A DNA stretch of 64,000 bases from Tetmemena sp. SeJ-2015. Taxonomy: Eukaryota; Ciliophora; Spirotrichea; Sporadotrichida; Oxytrichidae. How positions within the stretch are numbered: position 1 is the first letter of the stretch; each line of letters starts with the position of its first letter. Below are positions 46,893-57,320 of this stretch, piece by piece. The position numbers were made by a program, and so were the translations under genes. The notes under the pieces are model-generated. The model saw only the letters and a list, made by a program, of their open reading frames with translations. It did no database searches and was not told the DNA's origin. The stretch lies in the NCBI GenBank assembly GCA_027382625.1, contig JAJKFJ010020693.1:62001-126000 (forward strand), given 5' to 3'.

Positions 46893-47420
46893 AGTTAAAG
46901 CTATGATTCTTAACAACAATTCTCACAGGTGACTTGAGGAACTTATGACAACTTTGAAATAAAATAAAAGTATCAAAGAAGAGAGACTAGTCCCTAGGAG
47001 AAGAAGTTGGAAATTTAATTGTGAGCATGTATTTTTAAACTTCTCAGTTTTTTAAAGTTGGAAAGAGCTAATAGTGGAAACTAATTTGAGGAAAAGCTCG
47101 CACTCAGAAGCACTTATAAATCTTATTTAAACTTTAACTCTACTAGTATTTGAACTTGCATCCTCAAGTTTGCATATAGAGACCTTAGAGAATTTAAATT
47201 TTAAGAAATTGAAGAAAGCAGTGAGCATTTAAGTTTTAACTATCTTTAGCTCTTTATAGAAGAGTCGATGACGGTTTAAATCATCGCCTTTTTCTTAGGC
47301 ACATCTTTCATTCTTGATAGATGACATCGTATTTCAGGTTTAATCCCTAAACTCCGTTTTCTACAAACTCTCTCACCTCATCTTTCCATTAAACTTCAAT
47401 TAGATATTTTTTCTACTTTC
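46893..47420. other. AT-rich spacer between NDUFS4 and TTLL piece
   Basis: No convincing coding, RNA gene or repeat. Confidence 0.5.
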
Positions 47421-48186
47421 TTAATCTTGAGCTTGAGTCTTTCCTTTGGGGTGGAGCTGGAGAGCAGTCTTAATGACATCCTCCACGAGCAGAGGCAGCA
47501 TGTCCTTCTGTGTTTGAGTGTCTGTGAAGAGCGCAGGGTTGGTGTTGATCTCTATCAGCTGAGGCCTGAGCTGACTGTCGATCATGAAGTCGAACCCAAA
47601 TAGTTCGAAGCACCCGAACTTCCTGTCCAGCTTGTCCTTCACAGTCAGGAAGATCAGCCTCATGATCTCCTGAATCTTACTTTCCACACGCGCTCTATAC
47701 TCGTCCTCAGAGGCTATCTTGCCTTCCTCCACTAGTCTAATTCGAAAAGATAATCAATGATGAAGGGAGGGGTGAAGTCTCTGGACAAGTTGGGAGACTG
47801 GGATGATGGAGCTCTCCTTAAGAGTCTTGTACTGAGGGTGGTTCTTCTGGACTGAGTTGTTAGTGAGGTGGGTGCACTTGTCCTCCTTGGTGAAGCTGTC
47901 AGTCGAGTATTGGTTGAGGGAGAGGCGCACGTAGCCGCTGTTGGCGATCACTAGATAGGGACGCATGCAGCAGACCACCATGAATACTCTCAAGTCGAAC
48001 TTCCTGCCCTCGTAGAGTAGTGGGTCCTCGATGTAGCGCTGCACCACCTGCTCCTTCAATTCCTTCACAAGAGCCTTCAAATAGGATGATGATCTCATCT
48101 ATATTTCTAAATTTGATTCATGTCAGTCCATTTTTGGGCTTGGAAGCTGTCACTCCTACTGAAGCTGAGGATTTGACCTCTTCCTC
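47421..48186 (-). CDS. NlpC/P60–TTLL gene, last piece (scrambled)
   Basis: From 48186 (possible pointer GAGGA) it reads EEVKSSASVGVTASKPKNG. After an unsolved AT-rich break (about 48100-48130) comes the tubulin ligase-like core: LKEQVVQRYIEDPLLYEGRK, FDLRVFMVVCCMRPYLVI and KCTHLTNNSVQKNH. After a second break (about 47735-47756) comes GCFELFGFDFMIDSQLRPQL then IEINTNPAL, the metal/ATP-binding end of TTL domains. TGA is at 47423-47421. This piece lies upstream of the middle piece (45047-46003) in the direction of transcription although it encodes the later part of the protein. TTLL enzymes add amino acids such as Glu or Gly to tubulin or other proteins; the specificity here is unknown. Confidence 0.85.
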
Positions 48187-48483
48187 AACCTGATTTAATT
48201 AAAATGTAGTGAGCTACAATTTAATGATGAGGGATATGGACTGGTGTATCGTTTGTAGAAGTTGAGTTGGCATCGTTGATACCCATCTATTCAAGCTTTT
48301 GCATCAAAATTGAGGTGTAAAATAATAATTAATCACTTATAAGATGCTCATTTAAGTTTTTTTTTTTCAAATCTAGGGTTGTTGCCCAAGCCAATGAAGC
48401 ATTTCAACTCACTCTCAGCATCACACAAGTATATAGCGGACCAATCAATTTAATCTGTAATTCATTTCTGGAAATTCTTCCTA

Positions 48484-48496
48484 GCTGTAGAAGATC
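48484..48496 (-). repeat. Scrambled-junction pointer GATCTTCTACAGC (TTLL gene)
   Basis: Identical 13 bp at 45991-46003 (both minus strand); joins GDLIFYS to GIYYNTRL in frame. Confidence 0.92.
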
Positions 48497-49230
48497 AAAT
48501 CGCCTGGCTTCATCTCCTCGAACTTAAGAGCGACTGGCAGAGTGTCAAACTGATATGCTTGATTCCATCTGTCCAGGTAGAACCCAAGCTCCTCCCTCAT
48601 GTCGTAGGTGATCTATCTAGTGAGTGGCACAGCAGTCAAGGAACAGCGGTGCATCGTAGAGAGGCTCCCCTGGCTGGAAGTATCGCTTGGCGTAGGGCAC
48701 CCCGAAGTACTTGCGCGCAATCTCCAAGAACTTCTGTCTCAGCTGCTCCTTGACAGCAGGGTCCTTCCTGTCCACAGTATTCTATAATAGGCACAATTTT
48801 GATCCTTTCTTTAAATGGGGATTAATTCTTCTTGGAGACGTAGTCTCTGTACTTGATCTGCTCCACCTTTCTGCTTTTTGAATCGCTCAAAGTTCTTTCT
48901 TAAATCCTGACCAGCGTTATTCAACAGATAGTAGAAAGAATAAGGTATGATCATTTTTTTGCAAATGATTGCCACCGACCCAAAGCATCTCTGACTCTGG
49001 CTTTTGCTGCTGGTTCTTTTTCTATTCTGTGAGAGTGGTGGTGTTTATCTGCTCAGTCTAGTTTAAAATAATGAGGTGGAATCCAATTATAAAAGTGTGT
49101 ATTTTGCTATAAGTCTACTCGGGATGAAGCTGAGTTTACTTTGTGGGTTCCATGTCAATCTGGTGCTGCTGCTTAAGAGTTACTCCTTAGTTTTCTTTAT
49201 CGCTGCTCTAATAAGAAACTTGCATTTAAA
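48484..49230 (-). CDS. NlpC/P60–TTLL gene, first piece (scrambled)
   Basis: Gln-rich N-terminal blocks (VTLKQQHQIDMEPTKQTQ; INTTTLTEQKKNQQQKPESE) lie at about 49000-49210. Then comes LSDSKSRKVEQIKYRDYVSK and, after IES removal (48779-48824), NTVDRKDPAVKEQLRQKFLE and IARKYFGVPYAKRYF. LFLDCCATH supplies the probable catalytic Cys of an NlpC/P60-like fold, and FEEMKPGDLIFYS ends exactly at pointer GATCTTCTACAGC (48496-48484). Joining to the middle piece gives GDLIFYSGIYYNTRLKPQRH in frame. The start codon was not fixed. The two-base break after ATHQ (about 48615) suggests another small IES. Confidence 0.75.
48779..48824 (-). other. IES, pointer AGAAT, 46 bp (TTLL gene)
   Basis: ATTCT (plus strand) occurs at 48779-48783 and 48825-48829. 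Removal gives DYVSKKNTVDRKDPAVKEQ in frame. Confidence 0.82.
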
Positions 49231-50224
49231 TTTTCAATTATAACTCTCTCTCACATCCCACTAAATTAGGATATTTGTTCACTAATGCACAAATTTGACA
49301 TTCAGGAACTTAACAGAGCCTCTTTTTGAATTTCAAATTTGAATCTCTCCAAAAATAATGGCTTTCTTAGATTCGATTGAGAGTGAGTGAGAGGTAAATG
49401 GTATTGGTAATAAAATATATTTACAGGGGGTTGTGTAAGTTTCTTTGTACTTTAATATATAAGACTGTATATTTGCATATGATGATGGGGGTGAGTGGGT
49501 ATTTATTACAAATTTATTTACTCATTTTAGAGGTAGCTTGGTAATTTACATTCACTAAAAATCTTAAATGCACTTTAGAAATGCACATCATAGAAAATCT
49601 CATATAGAAAATCTAAGCTTATAAAAGTCCAATTACGATTTCAATTATTAGGGGTTGATTAAATTTACGATTAAGAGCAGAAGTATTCATTTATCTTGCT
49701 CTCTGGTAGCTGAATAATGCCCAAGGAGTGGGAGGGTGAGTGAGTAATAGAGTAACTTAGTCAGCTCCTGCCATCTCACTTCGGTAACCGACACCCCAGC
49801 ACACGTCATTAATTTCCTCTCTCCCTCGCCTTAGAGTTTTTAAATAAGACAATTATGAAACTTCTAAATTTCATAGAGTGCAAACTCCTGAAAGTCTTAT
49901 AATTAAAAGGACTCAATAATTAAATGACTATCAATTTTGAAGTCGCATTTTAAGTCACTCACTGCGATTTTATAGTTGGAGAAGATAGATTGAAAGGAGG
50001 GTTGTGAGTTTAGAATAATAGGTTAGTTATGATTGAATTTTTAATACTTGAGCAGCTGCGCAATTGGTTCTGCTGTACCGTTCTCTATCAGTTAAGGCCC
50101 CTCGTAATAATATAACCAACAGGCCCCTTACTTCGAATACTCGCTCAATACACTTATTGAAGAGCGAGGTTCTCGTGGGGGTTCATCTGAAAATTGCCAA
50201 AGTAGAAATGAAAAATTCATTCAA
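49231..50224. other. AT-rich spacer
   Basis: No recognisable coding. The stretch contains AT-rich, weakly repetitive sequence and TG-rich patches. Confidence 0.5.
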
Positions 50225-51687
50225 TCAATTATTCATCTGAGGTACAACTAGAGTAATCTTAACATCGCCGTCTTCATTTTAAGATTCCTCTAGTGCCGTT
50301 ATGTCAGTCTCCTCGTTGGAGCCTATTCTGAGTCTCAGGATGGCAGAAGAAATCCGATCTTGGTTCTAAGTTTGCTAATCTATTTTAAGATTGAAGTTCG
50401 CATCAGCTCTCCTTCTAGAGCTCAAGCTTAGTAAAAAATTGATGGGAAATTAAATGAAGCCTTCAATATTTCAAAGCTTGGCTTGACCATAGTTCCTTTC
50501 TATTTTTCCAAGCTTTGAATTCCGAGAAGGGGTGACTGTTTCTCATTGGAACTAGAGTCTTCTTAGCAAAGAGAGTTAGATAGCTTCTTATAAAAATACT
50601 AGGTATCTTACAATTTCATGTTCCAGGTTATAATAATTTAAGTGCTTCTTAGCCAGATTGTTATTTGTATTGTTCAAATCACTCAAAGTCTTCAAACAAG
50701 AAGAGGGGAACTTTTTATTTAGGGTTTGAGGTTTCAGTGCCTGACTGCTGTTGAGCAGTTATTAGCCAGGAGTGAAGAGCTTTTTAGAAGTTGTGCACTC
50801 TGCCGAATGGCCATACTCTAGCGTCCCTATCATTTATAAAGTTGGAATACAATATGATAATACAGTTGACATTTTCTCTTCGTAGGTGAGGGCGTGGGAC
50901 TTTTGGAATTTATGCAAAAGTGTGTGCTGTTACAAATTCTAGTTGAGCTGTGTCTATTTCAAACTTCCCTCTTTCAGTGGAATATCTTCCAGAGACTGAT
51001 TCTTAGAATTCTCAAATACCTAAGTAGGAATTAAATGCGAATGATAAATTCTCAGCAGTTCTTTTCCAAGTCTTACAGTTGGAGTCCATGAAGTTGAGCC
51101 CTTTGATTTCTTCGAAAAGTGCACCCTTCTTTTTGGCTGGAGAGTCTAAGAACGAAAGGGAATCGTAATAAAGAATAGACTCCATATTTAACAACATATT
51201 ATTTACAAATTATTCGTCATCTTACTTGTTCTGACAAAAAGGAGAAAGCTTCAACATCTCAAACTCAAGATTCTATCTCTGAGCAAAGCAGAAAGAAGAC
51301 AAAAATTGGTTATTAAAAGAGCAACGTTCTAAGAATTTTTTGGCTTCTGCTTAAAGTAAGCTTCTTCGCTAGATTTCTCATCGTTTTGATCTATACATGG
51401 TTTTAAAACCAATTATACATAATTTAATCTGAGCAAGATAAATTTTCTTCTGAGGAAGATAGCGACTCTTAAGATACTCTCTCGTTCAAGCTCTTAGACT
51501 AAAATAGAACAAAGATAAAATCGTTTTTTAAGAGACTTCGAATCCTTGATAAAATTCGATTTACGTAAGCTCGCTTTAACTTAAAATGATGCTTATCATA
51601 AAAACAGTTAGCAATCGATCTTTTATGAGACTTCAGTTTGAGTTTAGTCAAGGTTGAACATTTACTGTTCTGTATCTGCCTAGCCAT
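50225..51687 (-). CDS. Unrecognised Asn/Ser/Lys-rich protein
   Basis: ATG 51687-51685 opens MARQIQNSKCSTLTKLKLKS followed by basic HFKLKRAYVNRILSRIRSLL. Further exons include SILYYDSLSFLDSPAKKKGA and LFEEIKGLNFMDSNCKTWKR (51012-51190), SHALTYEEKM (about 50880), SAECTTSKKLFTPGQQLLNS (about 50760), and the C-terminus SRRRADANFNLKIDQQTQNQ then RISSAILRLRIGSNEETDIT, ending LVVPQMNN at TGA 50227-50225. Blocks are separated by introns or IESs not solved in detail. The composition suggests a mostly disordered protein. Family not recognised. Confidence 0.55.
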
Positions 51688-51754
51688 ACTAAGCTAGATT
51701 GAGCTGAGAATTTTACTTCCGTTTCACATTAGCGACTAAACCCAAACACGAATT

Positions 51755-52330
51755 TCACTTTAGAAATTGCTTAGTGTGTGAGTTTAGTGAGTTTGAAATT
51801 TTTGCAGTCTCTTCTTGGTGAGAGGTCAGTTAGAGTAAGTTAAGGTTAGAGAGGTTCTTACTGCCCTATTGGGTCAGCTTTGACTAGCTAGTTTCAGCCT
51901 TCTCTGATTAACCCTGGGCATTCCAACTGCTCTTCTTCTCCTGCTTCAATAAAACTATGTAATGTGATAATGAGGAATAGGATTTTATGTTATCACTGGG
52001 GCAAGGATCGAAGGCTGTTAGGGTTTTAGAGTCTTAAACAGTATTTATCTTTGTTCAGGTATCTAAGATAAAAGATAATCAAATGATTACTAACATTAGA
52101 TTAGTTTTGTAGGAATCTTTTTGGACTCTGAGATTATTTTCTACATGTCACAGAAGCACACACTATTCTCTTTTATAGATAAAAAAAATGTGCTTTATTC
52201 TCTACAGGAGTTTGATGGCAATTCAATACAAAGTTTCCATTGTATTAAGAAAAATATGATTTATACCTTTTTGAAAATAAGTAAGTATCGTTTCAGTTTC
52301 AAGGAACCACCTTAGACTTCGTTTTTGAAG
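51755..52330 (-). CDS. Unrecognised protein gene
   Basis: The minus-strand frame NTVQDSKTLTAFDPCPSDN continues IKSYSSLSHYIVLLKQEKKS and a Gln/Ser-rich end (QSEKAETSQSKLTQQGSKN) to TGA 51757-51755. Upstream, LPSNSCREQSTFFLSIKENS suggests an earlier exon at 52130-52320. The opposite strand also gives a fairly protein-like frame (52121-52315), so the strand call for the upstream exon is uncertain. No family is recognised. Confidence 0.42.
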
Positions 52331-52528
52331 GAGTTGGTTTGTTGGATTTTGTGCTACTTCTTATTCTTCTTTTGCTTTTTGTGATTGAGATTAATTGAGA
52401 GGAGGGATTGACTTTTATTTTATAATTATTACTCTAGGTGGAGGCCGCTTTAATTATTAATTCCCTTCTCTTAATTCAATTATGAAAGTTTCTTGCCCAA
52501 ATCAAAAATCAAGTATACTGATACATGC

Positions 52529-53892
52529 TCATTGCTCATTTTATAGATTGCCCTTTAGAAATGGATGATGGAGGAGTTGGGCTGCTGGAAGGCGGCCGGA
52601 GGGATCAAGCTGCAAACAGTGAGCCATGAAGTCCAGGCATTCGAAACTCAGCTCCAGGTTCGAGTTTATCACGTACTCTCCAGAAAACTCAGAGAAAGAA
52701 GTTTAAACATTAGCTTTCATAATATTAAAACTGAATAGACTGGAGGATGGAGGTTCTATTCTCGGCTGCGAAGGGGTAGTGGCCGCCAGTTAAGATGTTG
52801 AACATCGTCACTCCCAGTGACCAAATATCCGCCTTCGAATCGTAGGGCTGCTTGGCGAGCACCTCGGGCGCCATGTAAATCGGAGTGCCAAACGAGGCAG
52901 TGAGCTCAGTCTAGTTGTCTAGTTCCTTGGCAAAGCCAAAATCTCCAATTTTAATCTGCATCTCTGAAAGGTGGTGCTAGTGGGTGCAGAATTCGTAGGA
53001 CTGGCAACTTATTTTATCGCCAAGATTGTTCCAGTGGACCAGCAGGTTCGAAGTTTTGATATCTCTGTGAATCACGTTGGCCTCTTAGTGAATATAGGCG
53101 AGTGCTGCCGTCACCTAACGCATAACCTGACGGGTCTCCATCTCATTTAGCGCCCCGTACTTGCGGATGTAGCTATTTAGGTCACCTCCATTCAAATAAA
53201 TGCAGAGTATTTAAATTTAAAATATTGATGCTTTAATTATTGATTGCAATGCTCCAGAATATACATAGATTGCAAATTGAAGTCGGAGATTTAAGATAAA
53301 TGAAATTTATTACGATTTAAAAGAGCTCATGGCAAGAATACATTTGTAAGAACCTTGCTTTTAACTTAAATTTGATAGCTTCTGGAATTAGAAGACATAG
53401 TTTACAAGATTGGTTTGCTAAAAATATCTAAGATGCAATAGAGTATAGCAATAATATTGTAGTAGTCTTGGTTCCTGTATTTGCCAATAAAATTGACTAT
53501 GTTGGGGTGACTCAGTCGCTGAAGAATAGCAACCTCGTTCAAAATATTATCCAGATAGCCGCTCTAGCCCACCTCTCTTTTGAGCTATTTGACTGCGAAG
53601 GAGCTCTGCGAATCCTCCACATCAATCTTGTATACTCTGGAAAACTTACCGCTCCCCAACAGTATTTTTTAGATGTTAACAAGAAAAAAAAAACTCCTAT
53701 GCTCATATGCTTTTATGTGATGTTAAAGTCCTCGAGCTATTTGACTCTTTCGACTGCTTGTTGATAGAAAATGTTGCTAGCTTGGAGTTGTAAGTACAAG
53801 GAGGAGCTGGTGTCAGCACCCCCCGGTGTGTTACCAAACTCCTCTTCTTGCTGCAGGTTGTCTGCTACTGCTGTGTTAATTTCTCTTTTCAT
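52529..53892 (-). CDS. Ser/Thr protein kinase (ULK/ATG1-like catalytic domain)
   Basis: ATG 53892-53890 opens [19 protein letters not shown]. After IES removal (53672-53718) comes [20 protein letters not shown] (glycine loop), then SFAVKQLKREV (ATP Lys) and [20 protein letters not shown]. After removal of a 236-bp IES (53204-53439) comes [20 protein letters not shown]. Catalytic [20 protein letters not shown] and [20 protein letters not shown] follow, then [20 protein letters not shown]. After another IES (52684-52726) comes [22 protein letters not shown] is at 52531-52529. After the three IESs are removed the ORF is exactly 346 codons with no intron. A further 54-bp segment between CCAC repeats (about 52985-53040), inside the catalytic loop region, may also be an IES. 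All catalytic residues are present. Confidence 0.92.
52684..52726 (-). other. IES, pointer AGTTTT, 43 bp (kinase)
   Basis: AAAACT (plus strand) occurs at 52684-52689 and 52727-52732. Removal gives [20 protein letters not shown]. Confidence 0.88.
53204..53439 (-). other. IES, pointer ATACTCT, 236 bp (kinase)
   Basis: AGAGTAT (plus strand) occurs at 53204-53210 and 53440-53446. Removal gives [20 protein letters not shown], the kinase hinge. Confidence 0.9.
53672..53718 (-). other. IES, pointer AACATC, 47 bp (kinase)
   Basis: GATGTT (plus strand) occurs at 53672-53677 and 53719-53724. Removal gives [20 protein letters not shown]. Confidence 0.9.
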
Positions 53893-54478
53893 GTATCTGT
53901 TGTCTTAGTTTTTACAATACTTATGCTTTCAAAGCTTGCAGAAAATAAGAGAGTATATTCAGTTTTTTGTGGTTGTTGCAGCTGTAGTATTAAGTTTATA
54001 ATGTTATTTATAAGAAATTAATAAATATTAGACTAATCGAGATAGGGGCCGGTGAGAGATCAATGTTTAATTAAGTGAAAGAAAGTCTTTTTTCATAGAT
54101 GTGTGAGATCTCATCGCATTTTTATCACTTACTTATCAACAAAAGCAAAAGTTTAATAGGAAATGATGAAAAATTATGAAAATGCATTCAGTCAATTTAA
54201 TTTTATCAAGAGGTTCAAAATATCGTTATCTGACGATTGGGAATGAAGATAATATAAAAGAAGAGAGTATAACTTAGTAGTGGTTTTTGCATTTATCTAA
54301 ACCTAATCACCTTAACTTGCATTAGTTATAATATCTATTCGGAATTTTTGGGGTTTACCAATATCCTAGATTTTATTCCTCACCCTCTCAAGTCAAAAAA
54401 ATGATTTATTAAGAAAAGTCCAAAATTAAAACAAGCTAGAATTCAGTAAGTGATTTTGCAAATTTTATAAACTTAAAA
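53893..54478. other. AT-rich intergenic spacer
   Basis: Lies between the divergent starts of the kinase (-) and the MED22-like gene (+), so it should hold both promoters; no specific element could be identified. Confidence 0.5.
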
Positions 54479-54933
54479 ATGATAATGGAAGGAGATAAGA
54501 TGAAAGCAGAGTTGCACAAAAGAGTGGACGAGCTTGTGGGGTCGCTAAACTTCAGCTTGAGAAACTTCCTTGAAAATGCCAAATTAACCGAGTCACACTA
54601 CTATTAGAACACTCTCGTGAATACTGAAAGCAACACCAACTAAGATTTGAGGATGAAGATCTCAGTCGAGCAATTTCTAATAGGTGTCAATGATCTACTC
54701 CAACTCATCATTACTAATACAATAGAAGCTATATTTATTCTAATTTTGTGAGGTTTATAATCAAGGAGATAAAGATGCTGACTCTCATTTACGAGTAGGA
54801 CTATTAGAATGCTTACTTGCATACGCAGAATAAATCGATAAGGGATTAAAATACCAGAGAGATAGGCGAGATAGTTTAAAAATTCAAGCAAGCGGAAAAG
54901 ATGGAGCAGGAACTCTTCAAGGCTTTTCAATGA
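54479..54933 (+). CDS. Small helical protein, MED22/Surfeit-5-like
   Basis: ATG 54479 opens MIMEGDKMKAELHKRVDELV, then LNFSLRNFLENAKLTESHYY and KISVEQFLIGVNDLLQLIIT. After removal of a 26-bp IES with TATA pointers (54730-54755) comes EAIIKEIKMLTLIYEQDYQN and a coiled-coil end (EIVQKFKQAEKMEQELFKAF), with TGA at 54931-54933. The IES-free ORF is 143 codons including the stop. The length and helix layout fit Mediator subunit 22, whose N-terminal helix pairs with MED11, but similarity is weak and another small coiled-coil family is possible. Confidence 0.6.
54730..54755 (+). other. IES, pointer TATA, 26 bp (MED22-like gene)
   Basis: TATA recurs at 54756-54759. The insert contains TGA; removal gives IITNTIEAIIKEIKMLTL in frame. 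Confidence 0.82.
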
Positions 54934-55183
54934 CTATGATCATGATATAGAATGACTGACTTAATGCTAATGGCGATAGATAATTAGGGGAAACTTTATC
55001 AAGAGTGTACAAATAGATTTTTTTTCAATTTAGAGAACTTGAGTTATGATTTGATCTAATGCTTGTATCTGAAGTTTGATTCCAGAAATAAATGCTACTT
55101 AAAATTTCATAAATCTTCTTCATTCATTAAGTATGACAGAGTCATCTGCCATTATGCGGGAGGTGTCAGCTCCCTGATTTATG

Positions 55184-57004
55184 TCACTCGCTGACTGATT
55201 AATTATGTCTAAGAATTGCGAGCTGTTATTTTGATTGCTTGTGTTAGCTCCATTTTATTGAGCTGCTTGCCTGGCCCTTCTTCTTGATACGGTTGGATTC
55301 TTAGCGAAACTTAAAAATATTAGAGGCAATAGTAACAAAAATTAATTTAAAGATAACTCTAGTTATTGGCCGACTGCTCAATGGCGTTGTAGTTGACGCT
55401 GCTGTTCAAATCTATGGAAGTATCTGCGAGTGCTTCATTAGTTTAAGCAGCAGAAACGTTGCTAACTTGAGCTATCGATGCTTTACTGAGTCTCTTCTTT
55501 AAATCGTTCTGAATCAAGGCCCTTAGATTCTTATTGGTATTTGTACCTGGTTGAGAAACAGCCTGTCCAGTGCTTGTGGAAGCGGGAGTATTATCTTTAG
55601 AGCCTTGGAGCAGAGCTTACATCAAGGAGGAAGCCTGAGCATTTTATTAGACAGAGTTTTGCTACTAGTTTTGCTGAGCAGCAGCTTAGATATCAGAAAA
55701 ACTCTAAGACTACTGTGTATGCTTCATAATCATAGCTTGGATTTTATCCAGCTCTTTCTAGTGAGCCAAATCTAGGGTATAGTATTAGCTTCCAAAGCGC
55801 TGCCTATAGGCTTGGCATAGCATCAGAAGAAGCTCCTGTGAAACTCCCTTGAGAAAAGGCAAACTAAGATCATATCTGTACTCTTGCGGGTTGTTCGATT
55901 GCTAGAGAGGATTGAGAGAGAACAAGATCTCTGGACTGGTTGATCGAGCAAACTGCAGGATAGCACCCATGATCGTGTAGTGCTCATTCTCAATTCGCTG
56001 ATAGTCATTATTCCAAACTCTATCAAACATGTGTCTATACATCGCCTTTCTGAACTCCATCTCTGCACTTTCACCAGACTCTAGATCTATCTCTAAGGCA
56101 GCAAAAACTTTCCTCCACAACTCTTCCTACTTCTAAGTGTCCTTCCTGCTTCCAAGGAATTGCTTAACTAGCTAGATCTTATCATGCTCGTCTGTGATAG
56201 TCTCTTTTACGAGACCTGCTCTTAGCTATTGATAGAGCAAGTGCTTCTAAAAGTCGCAGAACTTTCTGAAGGCGAGCATAGCGATATCCTTCTTGAAAAG
56301 TTGAGGCTTGATAGCTACCTCAAAAGTAGCTGGTGGCTCATCTCTGTTCTAATTTGCTATCTCTTTTATTGCAGAGTCCAATTTCTAAAGATACTTTTTT
56401 GCATTCCTATAAGTAAATAGTTAGAATACTTCTTTCTCAACTCTTGAGGAAGAGGAGAAAAGTTCTTGTAGCTTAATAAAAGCTTTGCTTGTTACTTACA
56501 AATTCTTAGGATGATCAAACCACCTCTGATATCTTTCTTTCGAAATTCCTCTCCTCTCGCAAATTCTAAGAGCGAGATCATGTGTATAAATAATTAGTCC
56601 ATTTAAAATGAGGACGATATGCATTTTAAATGTAGCTTCTCTCAGGATTTTGCTTCTTAACTTGAGTTCACTCTTTGGCTGCTTTCCTTACTAGATTGCA
56701 GTTTTACCTCTTTAAAATTTAGTGAAAAAGTTTTATAATGGGGGTTTGATTTAAGAGTTTAGAAGTGAAGTCTGATGAGAGGGTATGTGTCCACGATCTG
56801 CTCTTTGAGCAAACTTTCACACCTGATTCTGAAAGCTGCCTTCTCTTGCCTCTTCGCGATAAAGGTATAAGCCGAGTAGGAAACTACAAAGAGAATTATT
56901 TAAGATCCATTTCTTGATTCAAGGAGAATAAAAAGCCTGTCTCATAATTTAGTCTTACCTGCCCCTGTGATGACTAGAGCTGAGGTTACTTTGAGATACT
57001 CCAT
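55184..57004 (-). CDS. Unrecognised protein with N-terminal hydrophobic anchor
   Basis: ATG 57004-57002 opens MEYLKVTSALVITGAG at a GT donor. The next exon gives YSAYTFIAKRQEKAAFRIRC then SLLKEQIVDTYPLIRLHF. Later exons give KSELKLRSKILREATFKMH, RGISKERYQRWFDHPKN and SYKNFSPLPQELRKKYSN. From about 56370 down the frame is continuous: FEVAIKPQLFKKDIAMLAFR, EELWRKVFAALEIDLESGES, HMFDRVWNNDYQRIENEHY. A Gln/Ser/Asn-rich tail ends at TGA 55186-55184. The hydrophobic N-terminus could be a membrane anchor or targeting sequence. Family not recognised. Confidence 0.6.
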
Positions 57005-57320
57005 TTTTTAGCTAAATTTAATTGATTAGTTAGTCAGACTTGCTCTGATGTTAATTTAATGTTTCTGTAAATCAGCTACCTGTCATAAAATGGAATTAAT
57101 AGCACTTAAATTATGAGGCTAGAAATTATTATACCTTTGTTGAATTAAAATCTTCTGGTCGGGGATTAATTTTCCCTGAATTAAAATTCTTAACTCTTAA
57201 TCTAAAAGTGATAAAATGCTTCCTAGATAATTTCTAAGAGGAGTTTTAAGGAGAGGATGTATAAAATATCTTTGAGGGCTATATTAGAATTATAAATAAT
57301 AGAGAATCATCGATCAGCTA

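Noticed and set aside
52121..52315. Plus-strand frame MDSEIIFYMSQKHTLF
   Set aside because: Fairly protein-like, but the minus strand reads as well here and the neighbouring coding (51755-52100) is clearly on the minus strand; left unresolved rather than called.
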